A DNA stretch of 64,000 nt from Candidatus Desulfofervidus auxilii (GCF_001577525.1 NZ_CP013015.1:694477-758476); one strand, 5' to 3'. Shown: positions 34,408 through 43,026, counted from the stretch's first letter. Translations and numbers: made by a program. The notes: generated by a model from the sequence alone, not told the origin.

Positions 34408-34860
34408 ATGTATAAATTTAAATTAGAGCCTGTGCTTAAATTCAAAAAGCAATTAGAGGAAATGGCCCAAATAGAGTTTTATAAAAAAATAAAAGAATTG
34501 GAAGAGAAACTTTCAGTCCTCAGTAAATTGAAAGCTGAAAAGGAATATTTTATTGAAAAAATGGAGCTTCTTGAAACACAAGAAATCAACTTTCAAGATT
34601 ACTTAATCTATAAAAATTATATTAATTTGCTTTCAAACAGGATTGAAGAATGCCAAAAAATAATAAAAAAATTTTTAGAAGAAATTGAGAAAAAAAGGGC
34701 TGAACTTATAGCTTATTATAAAGAGAGGAAAATCTTACAAAGACTGGATGAGCAACAAAGGATTGTTTATGAAAGAGAAATGAAGATGCTAGAAAACAAA
34801 TTTTGTGATGAAATAAATACTATTTGCTATAATCATGAAAGTATTAAAAAGATTATTTAG
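34408..34860 (+). CDS. fliJ: Flagellar export protein FliJ
   Basis: 150 residues from the ATG, because FliJ proteins begin MYKF-LEPVL; a TTG 12 bp earlier would overlap fliI but adds an atypical MVKI. All helical coiled coil, as expected for the central stalk that connects FliI to FlhA. No strong ribosome-binding site. The last 26 bp overlap the following gene. Confidence 0.85.
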   Translation: MYKFKLEPVLKFKKQLEEMAQIEFYKKIKELEEKLSVLSKLKAEKEYFIEKMELLETQEINFQDYLIYKNYINLLSNRIEECQKIIKKFLEEIEKKRAELIAYYKERKILQRLDEQQRIVYEREMKMLENKFCDEINTICYNHESIKKII

Positions 34861-35338
34861 GATAGAAATAATAGTTGTTGTAGCATTAATGGCTAAATTA
34901 GTCCTCTCAGGATTTAACATCTATGCTCAAAAAAAAGATTTATCCTCTCCATCAGGAGAAGAAAGAAAGAATATTCATACTGAATCAGAGCTTTTAAAGA
35001 TTTTGAAAAAAAAGCAGATAGAGCTAGATAAAAAAGAAGTGGAGTTAAATAATTTAAAAAAGGAGATAGAAGAGAATATCCTAAAGCTAACCAATCTCCA
35101 AAAGAGTATAGAAAATCTAATGGCCTATCAAGAAAAGCTTAAGAACAAAAAGATTAAACATTTAGCAATGATATACTCCAATATGCCAGCAGAAAAGGCA
35201 GCTAAATTAATGGAGGAGCTAGAAAGTAAAGTTGTAATAAGTATATTGAGGATGATGGATGGAAAAACTGCAGGCAGAATATTATCCTGTATCACTCCTA
35301 AGAAGGCAGCAAAAATCAGTGAAGGGTTGACAAGGTAG
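34835..35338 (+). CDS. motE: MotE-like stator chaperone with MgtE-N-type domain
   Basis: 167 residues. N-terminal hydrophobic segment (IIVVVALMAKLVLS), a coiled coil (~40-110), then SNMPAEKAAKLMEELESKV...MDGKTAGRILSCITPKKAA, the small MgtE_N-like repeat. This is the architecture of MotE, a periplasmic chaperone for the stator protein MotB known from epsilonproteobacteria and widespread next to fliJ. Last gene of the flgB operon. Confidence 0.75.
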   Translation: MKVLKRLFRIEIIVVVALMAKLVLSGFNIYAQKKDLSSPSGEERKNIHTESELLKILKKKQIELDKKEVELNNLKKEIEENILKLTNLQKSIENLMAYQEKLKNKKIKHLAMIYSNMPAEKAAKLMEELESKVVISILRMMDGKTAGRILSCITPKKAAKISEGLTR

Positions 35339-35412
35339 GAAATTATTTCTTTAAAATAGGCAAACCTTTCCCTCAGAGTAGTAAAGACATAGGCAAAAAT
35401 TCTTTCTATCCC

Positions 35413-35431
35413 TACCTTAATCTTTACTTGA
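35413..35431 (+). promoter_or_regulatory. Sequence shared upstream of fliK and motA promoters (copy 1)
   Basis: TACCTTAATCTTTACTTGA lies 8 bp before the -24 GG box of fliK. The same sequence, with 2 of 19 changes, lies before the motA promoter. Upstream of each is a similar AGGCAAA...TTCT tract. It may be a regulator or IHF-type site, or a relic of promoter duplication. Confidence 0.4.
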
Positions 35432-35436
35432 GTTCT

Positions 35437-35453
35437 TTGGCACATAACTTGCT
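35437..35453 (+). promoter_or_regulatory. Sigma-54 promoter of the fliK-flgDE operon
   Basis: TTGG-CACATAACTT-GCT: a consensus -24 (TTGGCAC) and -12 with exact spacing. Predicted start is about 5 nt before the ATG of fliK. Confidence 0.92.
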
Positions 35454-35468
35454 CTAGATTTATTCTAA

Positions 35469-36446
35469 ATGAAAGAAAGTGTTGGTGGTTTGTTATTCCT
35501 TACAAAACCAAAAGGATGTTTGAGAGGTAATAACTTGAAAAGATTTCATAAAAAGAGTTTTTCTAAGCTATTAGGAACACTATATGCTATTCCTTTAATG
35601 AACTTAGTTAATCAATTGAAAATTAAATATAGAAATCATAGCCATATTTATTCTTCAGAGGGAAGGCTTTTATCAGAGCAAGTTGCTAATTTATTAAAGG
35701 GGTTAAAGTCTGAATTAGGATTAAAAAAAGAGGCAACAGAGATTAAACAGCCTTTGGCCTCAAAGGTTGTTTTGGGAGAGGATTTAACAAAGGATCCCGG
35801 TTTTAAAGATTTAGAACAGATAATAAAGGGGATAGAGGATGGGAGTATTTCAGAGAAGCGGATTCTCAATTTATTAAAGGGGTTAAAGTCTGAATTAGGA
35901 TTAAAGAAAGAGGGAGCAGAGATTAAACAGCCTTTGGCCTCAAAGGTTGTTTTGGGACAGAATTTAACAATAACCCAGGTTGGAGCCTTAAGCCCGACAA
36001 GTAGGCAGCAACAGAATACAGGTGATATAATTTATAAAATAATTCATTTTATAGAAAAGAATATAAATTCACTGGTTTATAAAGGGCATGAGCACATAAA
36101 GATAGAAACTGAGCCACCAAATTTAGGTGTTATAGATATAGAACTTGAAGTTAAAGGCAAACATCTTTCTGCTATATTCTTTACTAGAAGTTTTGAGGTC
36201 AAACAAATCTTAGAATCGAATATACATCAACTAAAACAAGCATTTTTAAATAAAGGGATTGAACTTAGCAATTTTCAAATCAGTGTTGCTGACCACTCCA
36301 TGTCCTGGTTTAAAAAGGAATATAGTGAAGGCTCAAAGTCAGGACAAAGACAGGTTTTTAGGAAAGGGAAAATAGTCTCCCATCTGAGGAATCTAGAACA
36401 AAAATGGATTAGAGCAAATTATGGGAATATTGATGTATTTATATAA
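35469..36446 (+). CDS. fliK: Hook-length control protein FliK
   Basis: 325 residues, short for FliK. The C-terminal switch domain is clear (IETEPPNLGVIDIELEVKG...SNIHQLKQAF), the part that contacts FlhB and changes export specificity. The N-terminal ruler region contains a near-identical duplication of ~34 residues (LLKGLKSELGLKKE...IKQPLASKVVLG), 60 codons apart. First gene of a sigma-54 operon with flgD and flgE; no Shine-Dalgarno before the ATG. Confidence 0.88.
   Translation: MKESVGGLLFLTKPKGCLRGNNLKRFHKKSFSKLLGTLYAIPLMNLVNQLKIKYRNHSHIYSSEGRLLSEQVANLLKGLKSELGLKKEATEIKQPLASKVVLGEDLTKDPGFKDLEQIIKGIEDGSISEKRILNLLKGLKSELGLKKEGAEIKQPLASKVVLGQNLTITQVGALSPTSRQQQNTGDIIYKIIHFIEKNINSLVYKGHEHIKIETEPPNLGVIDIELEVKGKHLSAIFFTRSFEVKQILESNIHQLKQAFLNKGIELSNFQISVADHSMSWFKKEYSEGSKSGQRQVFRKGKIVSHLRNLEQKWIRANYGNIDVFI
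35688..35970 (+). repeat. Duplicated 103-bp segment inside fliK
   Basis: 35688-35790 and 35868-35970 match at about 98 of 103 bases, offset by 180 bp (60 codons, frame preserved). The low divergence in third positions suggests a recent duplication, or gene conversion between the copies. Confidence 0.9.
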
Positions 36447-36470
36447 AAAACAAATTTTAAGGGGGTTTAG

Positions 36471-37142
36471 ATGGCCATCCAAACATTAGAACCTGTGGTA
36501 AAAAATGAAGCTCCCCAAAACTCTACAGGGGCTTATTCTAGGTTGGGTAAGGAAGAATTTTTGAAACTTTTTATGGCCCAGATGCAGTATCAAAATCCCT
36601 TAGAACCACTTAAGGGGACAGAGTTCACTGCCCAATTGGCTCAATTTAGTCAATTGGAGCAGATGTGGAATATTAATGAAAACTTAAAAAATAATCAATT
36701 ATTTCTTAATTCATTAAATAATGCCCAAGCGGTGAATTTTATTGGTAAAAATATAAAGGCTGTTGGTAATTCTGTTTATTTAAAAGAAGGAGATAGCGCT
36801 TTTATCTATTACAAATTAAAAGAAAATGCAGCTAAGGTGTTTGTCCATATATACGATACAAATGGCAATTTGGTAACCACCTTAGAGCTCAAAAATCAAA
36901 AAGCAGGAGAGCAAAAGCTGGAATGGGATGGAAAGGATGATAAGGGAAATTCTTTAGGAAGTGGTCAGTATTCTTTTGAAGTAGAAGCTTATGATGCTGA
37001 TGAAAAACAGATTGATGTCATTAGTTATATCCAGGGAGAAGTAACAGGCGTAACTTATGAAGAAGCTATAGTTTATCTCTTATTAGGAGAGCAAAAGATA
37101 GCTATTAGTGATGTAATAGAGATTAAGAAAAATGAAATATAG
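36471..37142 (+). CDS. flgD: Hook scaffold (cap) protein FlgD
   Basis: 223 residues. FLKLFMAQMQYQNPLEP...TEFTAQLAQFSQLEQ is the FlgD signature, followed by a FlgD Ig-like/tudor region (GKDDKGNSLGSGQYSFEV). It caps the growing hook and is later discarded. AAGGGGG lies 7 nt before the ATG. Confidence 0.95.
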   Translation: MAIQTLEPVVKNEAPQNSTGAYSRLGKEEFLKLFMAQMQYQNPLEPLKGTEFTAQLAQFSQLEQMWNINENLKNNQLFLNSLNNAQAVNFIGKNIKAVGNSVYLKEGDSAFIYYKLKENAAKVFVHIYDTNGNLVTTLELKNQKAGEQKLEWDGKDDKGNSLGSGQYSFEVEAYDADEKQIDVISYIQGEVTGVTYEEAIVYLLLGEQKIAISDVIEIKKNEI

Positions 37143-37151
37143 GAGGGAAAA

Positions 37152-38408
37152 ATGATAAGTTCATTATTTACTGGTATAACAGGGCTCAGTTCCCAGAGTA
37201 AGGCTATGGGGGTAATTAGCGATAACATTGCTAATATAAATACCATTGGTTTTAAGAGCAGCCGTTTTTCATTTGCTGATATATTGAGTGCTTCTATAGG
37301 AGGAGCAACAAATGTTCAAGTAGGTGGGGGAGTGAGGCTTAGTAGTGTATTGCCAAATTTTATAGAGGGTTCAATTGTAACTACAGGAAATCCTACTGAT
37401 TTGGCTATTGATGGGAACGGTTTTTTTATTGTAAGCGATGGCTCAGGCAATTTCTATACCCGCGCCGGCCAGTTTGTCCAAAATGGTAATGGGGAATTGA
37501 CCACACCAGAAGGCTATGTGTTGCAAGGATGGAATCTGGAGGACAATTCCTTTGGGAATATTAACTTAAGTAATGTAATATGTCCACCAAAGGCCACAGA
37601 GAAGGTAGAATTGAAGCTGAATCTTTGCTCTGAAGCAGAAGTTCCTGCTACTCCTTTTGATGCTACAAATATTTCATCAGATATGTATAATTATTCTACC
37701 AGTGTTGCTGTATACGACTCTCTTGGTTGTGAACATGAAGTAACTATTTATTTTGTGAAGACCGGGGATAATGCATGGGAGGCCCATTATGTTTATACCC
37801 AGGCTGATGGCACAGTAGCAGAAGCAGGAACTCAATCCTTAACTTTCAATGATGGTAGTGACCCTAGTAAACCTGCAGGTTCTCTCTCAGATGACAGTGA
37901 TGATACCGCTATTAGCTTTGATTTTGGAGACATTACCTTTGATTATGGAACAGGCACAGATGAAACACCAGCAGGGGATGGCTTAGATGGGACTACCCAA
38001 TTTTGCTCAGCTTGCACTCTCAATTCTCTTACTCAGGATGGATATGGAGCAGGCTCATTAAAAAACATATCCATAGATGAAGAAGGGGTTATCTCAGGAG
38101 TATTCTCAAATGGTGAATTAAAGGAGCTTTATCAAATTGCCTTAGCCAGTTTTTCTGCACCCTGTTATTTGCAAAAAATAGGGGATAACCTTTATGAAAT
38201 TACAGGTAAATCAGGTCAACCTATTATAGGAAAACCCAATACTGGTGATAAGGGAAAGATAGTTGCTGGGTCTTTAGAGCAATCTAATGTAGATATAGCA
38301 AAAGAGTTTACCAATATGATTCTTGTTCAACGGGCATTTCAAGCAAATTCAAAAGTTATTACTACTTCTGATATAATGCTAGATGACCTGATAAGAATGA
38401 AACGTTAA
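37152..38408 (+). CDS. flgE: Flagellar hook protein FlgE
   Basis: 418 residues. N-terminal SLFTGITGLSSQSKAMG...DNIANINTIGFK and C-terminal EFTNMILVQRAFQANSKVI are the conserved axial ends; a central FlgE D2-type region lies between. Polymerises into the hook. Good AGGAGG. Last gene of the fliK operon; a weak hairpin follows. Confidence 0.95.
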   Translation: MISSLFTGITGLSSQSKAMGVISDNIANINTIGFKSSRFSFADILSASIGGATNVQVGGGVRLSSVLPNFIEGSIVTTGNPTDLAIDGNGFFIVSDGSGNFYTRAGQFVQNGNGELTTPEGYVLQGWNLEDNSFGNINLSNVICPPKATEKVELKLNLCSEAEVPATPFDATNISSDMYNYSTSVAVYDSLGCEHEVTIYFVKTGDNAWEAHYVYTQADGTVAEAGTQSLTFNDGSDPSKPAGSLSDDSDDTAISFDFGDITFDYGTGTDETPAGDGLDGTTQFCSACTLNSLTQDGYGAGSLKNISIDEEGVISGVFSNGELKELYQIALASFSAPCYLQKIGDNLYEITGKSGQPIIGKPNTGDKGKIVAGSLEQSNVDIAKEFTNMILVQRAFQANSKVITTSDIMLDDLIRMKR

Positions 38409-38414
38409 TTTTAT

Positions 38415-38428
38415 GTCAAAAAATTGAC
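38415..38428. promoter_or_regulatory. Palindromic site GTCAAAAAATTGAC, copy 2
   Basis: Exact reverse complement of the 14-mers at 24361 and 60693. It lies 7 bp after the flgE stop and ~185 bp upstream of the predicted motA start point, within NtrC-family enhancer range. It is also partly self-complementary, so a role in the flgE 3' end cannot be excluded. Confidence 0.4.
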
Positions 38429-38435
38429 ACTCTAG

Positions 38436-38464
38436 CAGCCAGAATTACTTCTAAATACTGGCTG
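38436..38464 (+). terminator. Weak hairpin after flgE
   Basis: CAGCCAG (38436) and CTGGCTG (38458) form a 7-bp stem with a 15-nt loop, followed by TTGTCTTAATTTTG. A plausible but weak terminator between the hook operon and motA. Confidence 0.4.
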
Positions 38465-38550
38465 TTGTCTTAATTTTGACACATTTGTGCAATCATTTTC
38501 AAAAAATCAGGTAGAGGCACAGGCAAAGGTAAAGATTTTTTCTCTGCCTT

Positions 38551-38569
38551 TACCTTAACCTTTACCTGA
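38551..38569 (+). promoter_or_regulatory. Sequence shared upstream of fliK and motA promoters (copy 2)
   Basis: TACCTTAACCTTTACCTGA, 17 of 19 matches to the copy before fliK, ends 12 bp before the -24 GG of motA. AAAGGTAAAG about 25 bp upstream makes an inverted partner to CTTTACC. Confidence 0.4.
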
Positions 38570-38579
38570 CTTTCTTTAT

Positions 38580-38596
38580 TTGGCATATTAATTGCT
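38580..38596 (+). promoter_or_regulatory. Sigma-54 promoter of the motA-fliA operon
   Basis: TTGG-CATATTAATT-GCT with exact GG-N10-GC spacing. Predicted start is about 3 nt before the ATG of motA. No other promoter is evident for the ~12 kb operon downstream. Confidence 0.88.
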
Positions 38597-38609
38597 TTTA
38601 AGCTAACGT

Positions 38610-39374
38610 ATGGATTTAGCAACCATTATAGGCACTATTTTAGCATTTTCCTTAGTAATTATGGCCATTATTATGGGTGGAACATTAGATGCATTTATTA
38701 ATCTTCCATCCCTTTTGATAGTTATGGGGGGCACAATAGGTGCTACTGCTATTAACTATCCACTAAAAGATATTTTAGGGGTTATAAAGGTAGCAAAAAA
38801 TGCCATTTTCTGTAAGGATTCTGTAAATTTTTCTGAATTAATCTCCAATTTTCTTAAAATGGCTGATAAGGCAAGGCGAGAAGGTATTCTTTCCTTAGAA
38901 GGTTTCATAAAAGAATCTCATGATGAATTTTTAAAATATGGCCTTAGGTTATGTGTGGATGGTGTAGAACCTCAATCTATCAAACAAATATTAGAAAAAG
39001 ATATAAAAAGTTCTTCAGAGCGGCATGAATTAGGGGCTAATATATTTCTTTCTATGGGGGATTATGCACCTGCCTTTGGCATGATTGGCACCCTTATTGG
39101 TTTGGTTCAGATGCTAGCCAAGCTGGATGACCCTAGCAATATAGGACCTGCTATGGCAGTAGCTTTAATAACTACATTCTATGGAGCACTTCTAGCAAAT
39201 GCTGTTTTTTTGCCTATAGCAGGAAAGCTCAAAACTAAAAGTGAAGAGGAAATATTTGTTAAAAAAATTATGTTAGAAGGAATTATGGGCATTACCAATG
39301 GTGATAATCCCAGGATATTAGAACAAAAATTAAACACATTTTTACCTAGTAAAGAAAGGGTATCTTTTAAATGA
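38610..39374 (+). CDS. motA: Flagellar stator protein MotA
   Basis: 254 residues, standard. MDLATIIGTILAF is the typical MotA start, so the start codon is secure although it lacks a Shine-Dalgarno. Four membrane segments; PAFGMIGTLIGLVQML is the conserved proton-channel helix of the MotA/TolQ/ExbB family. Pairs with MotB as an ion-driven stator. Overlaps the next gene by 4 bp. Confidence 0.95.
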   Translation: MDLATIIGTILAFSLVIMAIIMGGTLDAFINLPSLLIVMGGTIGATAINYPLKDILGVIKVAKNAIFCKDSVNFSELISNFLKMADKARREGILSLEGFIKESHDEFLKYGLRLCVDGVEPQSIKQILEKDIKSSSERHELGANIFLSMGDYAPAFGMIGTLIGLVQMLAKLDDPSNIGPAMAVALITTFYGALLANAVFLPIAGKLKTKSEEEIFVKKIMLEGIMGITNGDNPRILEQKLNTFLPSKERVSFK

Positions 39375-40120
39375 AAAAAGGACAAATTTTCTTACAAATT
39401 TCTCTATATATGATTCTTTTATGCTTTTTTATCTATTTAAATTCCTATGCTGAGATAAGTGAGAAAAAGGGAACAGCGGTTTTAAGGTCTTTAACAGATG
39501 TGTTTAGTGTTCTACCTGAAGGGCAATCACCCTTAGGGCAAACAAAAAGAGGAGAAGTTATCTCAGAAATACCTATGGAAAAGGTAGAGGATTTAGAGAT
39601 AAGAGAAATAAGAAGATTAATCATTTTTAGTAATTTAGAAGAGGAAATAAAAATTTATAAAAAAGGAAGACAAAGAATTATCATCATTCCAGATGATGTG
39701 CTTTTTGATGAACAATATAAGATAAAGACAAAAGTTTTTCCCTTTTTAAAAAAAATGTGCAAAATCTTAAGCAAATCTCAATATTCCATTAAGATAGAAG
39801 GTCATACAGACAATATTCCTATCCCAAACTTTTCAAATAATTTTGAATTCTCTGCATTTAAGGCATTAAGGCTATTAAAGTTTTTCATAAATATAGGTAA
39901 CATAAATCCTCACCGTCTTTCTGCCTTTGGATATGGTGAATATAGACCTTTACTCCCGAATAATTCACCCGAAGATAGAAGTAAAAATAACAGAATTCAA
40001 ATTATTTTATATACCAAAGAAGAAAAGGATTTTAAAAAAATAAATGCCTTAAAAAAACCACCTACTTTTTTTAGATTTAAGAATTTTATTTTTAAAATCT
40101 TTGGCGGAGAAGGGTTGTGA
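39371..40120 (+). CDS. MotB-like OmpA-domain protein lacking the channel Asp
   Basis: 249 residues. The C-terminal half is an OmpA/MotB peptidoglycan-binding domain (IEGHTDNIPIP; NNRIQIILYT). The N-terminal hydrophobic segment, ISLYMILLCFFIY, aligns with the MotB channel helix but has Ser11 where MotB has its essential Asp, so it probably cannot conduct ions; it may even be a signal peptide. It sits between motA and true motB with 4-bp overlaps on both sides. Possible peptidoglycan-anchoring accessory of the stator. Confidence 0.8.
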   Translation: MKKGQIFLQISLYMILLCFFIYLNSYAEISEKKGTAVLRSLTDVFSVLPEGQSPLGQTKRGEVISEIPMEKVEDLEIREIRRLIIFSNLEEEIKIYKKGRQRIIIIPDDVLFDEQYKIKTKVFPFLKKMCKILSKSQYSIKIEGHTDNIPIPNFSNNFEFSAFKALRLLKFFINIGNINPHRLSAFGYGEYRPLLPNNSPEDRSKNNRIQIILYTKEEKDFKKINALKKPPTFFRFKNFIFKIFGGEGL

Positions 40121-40797
40121 AAAAAGAAAAGAGTTCCTGGATGCTTACTTTTTGTGATTTGTTAATGCTTCTTCTGACATTTTTTGTTCTTTTATATTCT
40201 ATGTCCAGTATATATCCTGAGTATTTAAAAATATTAAAAAAAAGTTTTTTGAGAACCACCGTATGGGGAATTGGTGGTCTTTCAGCTACAGAGGTGAGAG
40301 AAATAAGAGAAGTAATGCTTATTTTAAAATCATTAAAGTTTGTATCTTCAGGCATTCCTTATAAAAAAGCATTAAAAGAGAATGAATATAAAAAACTAGA
40401 GGAGATACTAGGGCATGATGTATGGATAAGGCCCAGACAAGGCGGGGCAAGTATTGTATTTAAAAGTGATGTGTTATTTGATTCTGGCAAGGCAGAACTT
40501 AAGAAAGAATGCCTTCCTGTTTTAGAAAAAATAGCTAAGGTTATAAATTTTACCACATGCCCTATTTCCATAGAGGGTCATACTGATGATAGGCCTATTC
40601 ATACCCCAAAATATCCTTCAAATTGGGAGCTTTCTCTTTTTAGGGCATCTAGTGTCCTAAAATATTTCATGGATAAAAAAATAAATCCCAGCCGTTTTAG
40701 TATAGGAGGTTATGCCCATACAAGGCCTTTATATCCCAATAATTCGGAAAAAAACAGAGCGAAAAATAGAAGGGTAGAGATTGTTTTTTGGAGGTGA
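40117..40797 (+). CDS. motB: Flagellar stator protein MotB
   Basis: 226 residues. MLTFCDLLMLLLTFFVLLYSMSS carries the ion-binding Asp14 of the channel helix. The C-terminal OmpA-like domain (ISIEGHTDDRPI; NRAKNRRVEIVF) binds peptidoglycan. Paralogous to the gene just upstream, with which it overlaps by 4 bp. With MotA it forms the torque-generating stator. Confidence 0.93.
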   Translation: MKKEKSSWMLTFCDLLMLLLTFFVLLYSMSSIYPEYLKILKKSFLRTTVWGIGGLSATEVREIREVMLILKSLKFVSSGIPYKKALKENEYKKLEEILGHDVWIRPRQGGASIVFKSDVLFDSGKAELKKECLPVLEKIAKVINFTTCPISIEGHTDDRPIHTPKYPSNWELSLFRASSVLKYFMDKKINPSRFSIGGYAHTRPLYPNNSEKNRAKNRRVEIVFWR

Positions 40798-40799
40798 AA

Positions 40800-41315
40800 A
40801 TGATTGAAGAAAAAAGAGAAATGAGAAAGGAGAAAGAGGAAGAAAAAAAGGAAAAAACAGGAAAGAAAAAAATCTTAAAAATTGCCATTATTTCGGGATT
40901 GGCTTTTGTTATTATAATCGCAATTGGAGCTATATCTTGGGTGTTATTGCCTAAGTTTTCAAAAACATCAACTGAGGTAAAGACTTCTAAAACAGATACA
41001 AATATATCTACTTCTGTATCTACATATGCATTAGATGATTTTATAGTCAATCTATTTCATCCTTCAGAAGATAGATTTTTAAGAATAAAAATTGAGTTAG
41101 GGTTAGAAGGCCAAGACACACAAAAAGAAATTGAGAAAAAACTCCCTAAAATTCGAGACTCCTTATTAATGCTGTTATCAAGTAAAAGTGTTGAAGAAAT
41201 AAGCACACTTCAGGGGAAATTAATCCTTAAGAATGAAATTATAAATAGAATTAATTCTATCTTAAATACAGGACATATATCAGCAGTATACTTCACAGAG
41301 TTTATAATTCAATAG
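40800..41315 (+). CDS. fliL: Flagellar basal body protein FliL
   Basis: 171 residues from the ATG with GGAGG 5 nt upstream (a TTG 12 bp earlier is unlikely). A very charged cytoplasmic N-terminus, one membrane helix (~27-48), then the periplasmic FliL domain (YALDDFIVNL; RFLRIKIELGLE; RDSLLMLLSSKS). FliL encircles the stator and increases torque. Gap of 10 bp to fliM. Confidence 0.93.
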   Translation: MIEEKREMRKEKEEEKKEKTGKKKILKIAIISGLAFVIIIAIGAISWVLLPKFSKTSTEVKTSKTDTNISTSVSTYALDDFIVNLFHPSEDRFLRIKIELGLEGQDTQKEIEKKLPKIRDSLLMLLSSKSVEEISTLQGKLILKNEIINRINSILNTGHISAVYFTEFIIQ

Positions 41316-41325
41316 GGGTTATAAA

Positions 41326-42288
41326 ATGGAAAGAGTGTTGACACAAGAAGAAGTAGATGCCCTCCTTGAGGGAATAAGTGAAGGAGAGATAGAAACAGAA
41401 ACAAAGCAACCACCTAAAGGCGTTGTCCCTTTTGATTTTACAAAGCAACAAAGGATTATTAGAGGGGATATGCCTACTTTAGATGTAATGAATGAGCATT
41501 TCTCACAACATTTAAAAATCTCTCTTTCTAGTGTTTTAAAAGATATAATTGATGTAAACCCTGTTTGGGTAAGGGTAATGAGATTTGGGGAATTTATGCA
41601 GAGTTTACCAGTCCCTACTAGTCTTCACATTTATAAAATGAAGCCTTTAATGGGGCACAATCTCCTGATTATAGGAGCTAAGATTGCAATTTGCTTTGTG
41701 GAGCTACTTTTAGGAGGAAAATTGAAAACAGAGATCAAAACCGAAGGAAGGGATTTTACACTTATTGAGGCTCACTTGATAAAACAGATAGTTTTTAAAA
41801 TCTTAGCAGATTTGGAGAAGTCATGGAAATTAGTATGTCCTATTAAGATAGAGTACTTAAGAAGTGAGTCTAATCCTCAATTTGCAGGGATTGTTATGCT
41901 CACAGAAATGGTAATCGTTATTAAATATTCTATTAAGATAGGCGAAATAAAAGATTTCATTACATTATGTATACCTTATTCAAGTATAGAGCCTATTCGG
42001 GAAAGGCTTTGTGCCAGATTTCAAAGTCACCAATTAGAGCAGGATAATACTTGGGTTGAGCGATTGAAAAGAGAAATCAAAGAGACCAAGGTAGAAGTGT
42101 GTATAGAATTAGCCAAGACAATCTTGGAAGTGAAAGATTTATTAAGCTTAAAAAAAGGAGATATTATTAAGTTAAATAAAGATATTAAAAGTCCATTAAC
42201 CTTGAAAGTGGAAGGAATACCTAAATTTTTGGGTTATGCCGGGGTATTAAGGGGAAACAAGGCCTTTAAAATAAATTCAGAGATATAG
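41326..42288 (+). CDS. fliM: Flagellar motor switch protein FliM
   Basis: 320 residues. The extreme N-terminus (LTQEEVDALLEGISEGE) is the CheY-P binding peptide, so chemotaxis control is expected even though no che genes are in the window. The middle domain (FDFTKQQRI; LSLSSVLKD-type segment) and the C-terminal SpoA domain (SLKKGDIIKLNKDI) complete the protein. Cytoplasmic C-ring. Confidence 0.95.
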   Translation: MERVLTQEEVDALLEGISEGEIETETKQPPKGVVPFDFTKQQRIIRGDMPTLDVMNEHFSQHLKISLSSVLKDIIDVNPVWVRVMRFGEFMQSLPVPTSLHIYKMKPLMGHNLLIIGAKIAICFVELLLGGKLKTEIKTEGRDFTLIEAHLIKQIVFKILADLEKSWKLVCPIKIEYLRSESNPQFAGIVMLTEMVIVIKYSIKIGEIKDFITLCIPYSSIEPIRERLCARFQSHQLEQDNTWVERLKREIKETKVEVCIELAKTILEVKDLLSLKKGDIIKLNKDIKSPLTLKVEGIPKFLGYAGVLRGNKAFKINSEI

Positions 42289-42297
42289 GGGGATAAC

Positions 42298-42651
42298 ATG
42301 GAGGAGACTTTAAAAGAACAGGAAGAAAAAACACCAGATTGGGAGGAGGCTTTTAAAGAAGAACAAGAAGCCAAAAGGAAAACAGTTGACAAACGCGAAA
42401 TTGAATTCCTTTTAGATATTCCCTTGGAAGTTTCTGTTGAACTAGGACGCACAAAGATATTGATAAATGACCTTCTTCAACTGGGACAGGGCTCTGTAAT
42501 TGAATTAGATAAGCTGGCTGGTGAACCAGTAGAGGTATTGGTCAATCAGAGATTGGTGGCAAGGGGTGAAGTGGTGGTAGTTAATGAAAAATTTGGAATA
42601 CGTCTAACTGATATCTTAAGCCCTATGGAAAGAGTAAGGAAGTTGAAATGA
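42298..42651 (+). CDS. fliN: Flagellar motor switch protein FliN
   Basis: 117 residues. A charged N-terminal extension of ~38 residues precedes the SpoA domain (LLDIPLEVSVELGRTKI; LGQGSVIELDKLAGEPVEV; VVVNEKFGIRLTDI). Forms the base of the C-ring with FliM and docks FliH. Standard order fliM-fliN-fliO. Confidence 0.95.
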   Translation: MEETLKEQEEKTPDWEEAFKEEQEAKRKTVDKREIEFLLDIPLEVSVELGRTKILINDLLQLGQGSVIELDKLAGEPVEVLVNQRLVARGEVVVVNEKFGIRLTDILSPMERVRKLK

Positions 42652-42675
42652 TAAAAGTTTTGGAGGAGAGAGTTT

Positions 42676-43026
42676 ATGTATGAATCTAACATGGCATATA
42701 TCATACTGAAAATAGTAGCTTCGTTTTCTATCTTATTAGGGGTGTTATTGTTTTTACACCGCTTTTTCAAAAAAATTGATAATAAAAATCCCAAACTTAT
42801 GCGCATTATAGCTACACAGCAAATAGCCCCCAAAAAAATAATATCCTTAATAGAAATATGTGGAGAAACTTTGGTCATTGGCATATCTGAAAAAAGTATC
42901 TCATTTTTGACCAAAATAGAGGATAAGAAGATAGAGGAGATAATAAAAAGGACCAATGACAAAGCTCAAAATTCAGGAGGTTTTAAGTTTAAAGTATTGA
43001 GTCTGAAACAAAAGGGTAATAAATGA
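42676..43026 (+). CDS. fliO: Flagellar export assembly protein FliO
   Basis: 116 residues. One membrane helix (~10-28: IILKIVASFSILLGVLLFL) and a small cytoplasmic domain with IATQQIAPKKIISLIEICGETLVIGI, typical of FliO. It helps assemble the FliP ring. Overlaps fliP by 4 bp. Confidence 0.85.
   Translation: MYESNMAYIILKIVASFSILLGVLLFLHRFFKKIDNKNPKLMRIIATQQIAPKKIISLIEICGETLVIGISEKSISFLTKIEDKKIEEIIKRTNDKAQNSGGFKFKVLSLKQKGNK

Noticed and set aside
42546..42962. 138-codon frame antisense to fliN/fliO
   Set aside because: Fully covered by recognised flagellar genes; no start signal or family resemblance.
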